A stretch of 5,635 nt of DNA from Paracoccaceae bacterium (lineage in GTDB: Bacteria > Pseudomonadota > Alphaproteobacteria > Rhodobacterales > Rhodobacteraceae). Below, one piece after another: positions 4,854 to 5,635 of this stretch. Position numbers and translations under genes: made by a program. Within the stretch, counting starts at the first letter, position 1, and each line of letters begins with the position of its first letter. The stretch is taken from contig JALSRF010000018.1 in the NCBI GenBank assembly GCA_026984895.1, positions 1 to 5,635 on the forward strand. The letters run 5' to 3'. The notes beneath the pieces are model-generated. The model was not told the DNA's origin, ran no database searches, and saw nothing but the letters and a program-made list of their open reading frames with translations.

Positions 4854-5635
4854 ATGGCAGACATGACACTCGATCTCGATTCCCGGCACGACCAGCTTTC
4901 GCAACTGGCCCAGCGGATGCAGGACCTGACCTCGGAGCAGCCGAACCCGGCCAGCGAAACGCTCGACACCTTGCCGGCGCTCGACATTGCCCGGCTGATG
5001 AACGCCCAGGACAAGACCGTCCCCCTGGCGGTGGAAAAGGAACTGCCGCAGATCGCCCGGGCGATCGAGGCCGCGGCCCGGTCCCTGCGCGACGGCGGGC
5101 GCATCATCTATGTGGGCGCCGGAACCAGCGGCCGGCTGGGCGTGCTCGACGCCTCGGAATGCGTGCCGACCTTCTCGGCCGCGCCCGACCAGGTGATCGC
5201 CGTGATCGCGGGGGGAAAGGACGCGGTGTTCACCGCCCGCGAAGGCGCCGAGGATGACGCCCGGACCGGCGCGCGCGATCTTGAGGCGCTTGACGTGGGC
5301 CCGAACGATACCGTGGTGGGGCTGGCCGCCTCGGGGCGCACGCCCTATGTGCTGGAGGCCCTGCGCCGGGCCAACGCCGCCGGGGCCACGACCGTCAGCG
5401 TCACCTGCAACACCGGCAGCGAGATGGGCCGCGAAGCCGACATCGACATTGCCCCGCTGGTCGGCCCCGAAATCCTTACCGGCTCGACCCGGCTGAAGTC
5501 GGGCACCGCCCAGAAAATGGTGCTGAACATGATCTCCACCGGCGCGATGGTGCAGATCGGCAAGTGTTTCGGCAACCGCATGGTGGATCTGCAGGCCACC
5601 AACGACAAGCTGAAGGCGCGCGCGATCAATCTCGT
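4854..5635 (+). CDS. murQ: N-acetylmuramic acid 6-phosphate etherase MurQ, partial
   Basis: Cytoplasmic lyase-type etherase that splits the C3 lactyl ether of MurNAc-6-phosphate to give GlcNAc-6-phosphate and D-lactate, in MurNAc catabolism and cell-wall recycling. 260 residues are present; by comparison with E. coli MurQ about 45 C-terminal residues lie beyond the window. Signatures are very strong: NPASETLD (31-38), MNAQDKTVPLAVE (49-61), the SIS-fold loop YVGAGTSGRLGVLDASEC (86-103), AASGRTPYV (158-166), EILTGSTRLKSGTAQKMVLN (206-225) and FGNRMVDLQATNDKL (239-253). Glu102 and Glu133 line up with catalytic Glu83 and Glu114 of the E. coli enzyme. From the ATG at 4854 the protein has about 20 more N-terminal residues than E. 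coli MurQ; ATGs at 4863 and 4917 are alternatives, the last matching the E. coli length. None has a clear Shine-Dalgarno, and the predicted transcription start coincides with 4854. The gene diverges from the regulator across 106 bp. No frameshift is seen. Confidence 0.96.
   Translation, partial: MADMTLDLDSRHDQLSQLAQRMQDLTSEQPNPASETLDTLPALDIARLMNAQDKTVPLAVEKELPQIARAIEAAARSLRDGGRIIYVGAGTSGRLGVLDASECVPTFSAAPDQVIAVIAGGKDAVFTAREGAEDDARTGARDLEALDVGPNDTVVGLAASGRTPYVLEALRRANAAGATTVSVTCNTGSEMGREADIDIAPLVGPEILTGSTRLKSGTAQKMVLNMISTGAMVQIGKCFGNRMVDLQATNDKLKARAINL

Noticed and set aside
4748..5107. Upstream extension of the regulator frame by 120 codons
   Set aside because: It runs antisense through murQ and across the intergenic promoters; the HTH_6 domain starts right after the ATG at 4747, and total length then matches E. 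coli MurR.
5108..5629. Minus-strand open frames opposite murQ
   Set aside because: Ser/Pro/Ala-rich translations with no recognisable domain, opposite a highly conserved enzyme.
1..5635. Search for tRNA or rRNA genes, insertion sequences, CRISPR arrays, attachment sites
   Set aside because: None seen: no regularly spaced repeats, no transposase-like frame, no terminal inverted repeats, and the window is almost filled by the six genes.

Overview
The window reads as chromosomal DNA from a GC-rich Alphaproteobacterium, most likely a Rhodobacterales-type organism. That assignment is inferred from the high GC, the strong G/C third-position bias and the general look of the proteins; no marker gene is present to confirm it. 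Coding density is high, and both ends of the window cut through genes.

Layout: five genes lie on the minus strand and one on the plus strand. Reading the minus strand from the right: an RpiR/MurR-type regulator (4747 to 3893), a 277-bp gap, a sugar-type periplasmic binding protein (3615 to 2392), a 69-bp gap holding a strong stem-loop, an ABC ATPase of the UgpC/MsmK/MalK group (2322 to 1231), a MalF-like permease (1228 to 281) and the first 90 codons of a MalG-like permease (270 to 1, cut by the window edge). The plus-strand gene, diverging from the regulator, is murQ (4854 onward, cut at the right edge), the N-acetylmuramic acid 6-phosphate etherase.

How the genes work together: the binding protein, two permeases and ATPase make one CUT1-type carbohydrate importer. 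MurQ removes the lactyl ether of MurNAc-6-phosphate, giving GlcNAc-6-phosphate and D-lactate. The regulator is from the family whose E. coli member MurR senses MurNAc-6-P. The simplest reading is a catabolic or recycling locus for MurNAc or a related cell-wall amino sugar, using an ABC importer where E. coli uses the PTS permease MurP. An ABC importer delivers unphosphorylated sugar, so a sugar kinase is expected but is not inside the window.

The most notable non-coding signal is a 15-bp inverted-repeat motif, GGAAT-N5-ATTCC, found as one good and one degenerate copy in front of the binding-protein gene and again as one good and one degenerate copy in front of murQ. In both places the copies are 31 bp apart centre to centre, the good copy covers the predicted -10 box at the same register, and the weaker copy abuts the predicted -35 box. 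This ties the transporter and murQ into one predicted regulon, probably controlled by the adjacent regulator. The predicted murQ transcription start falls on the first ATG, which has no Shine-Dalgarno sequence, so murQ may be read from a leaderless mRNA.
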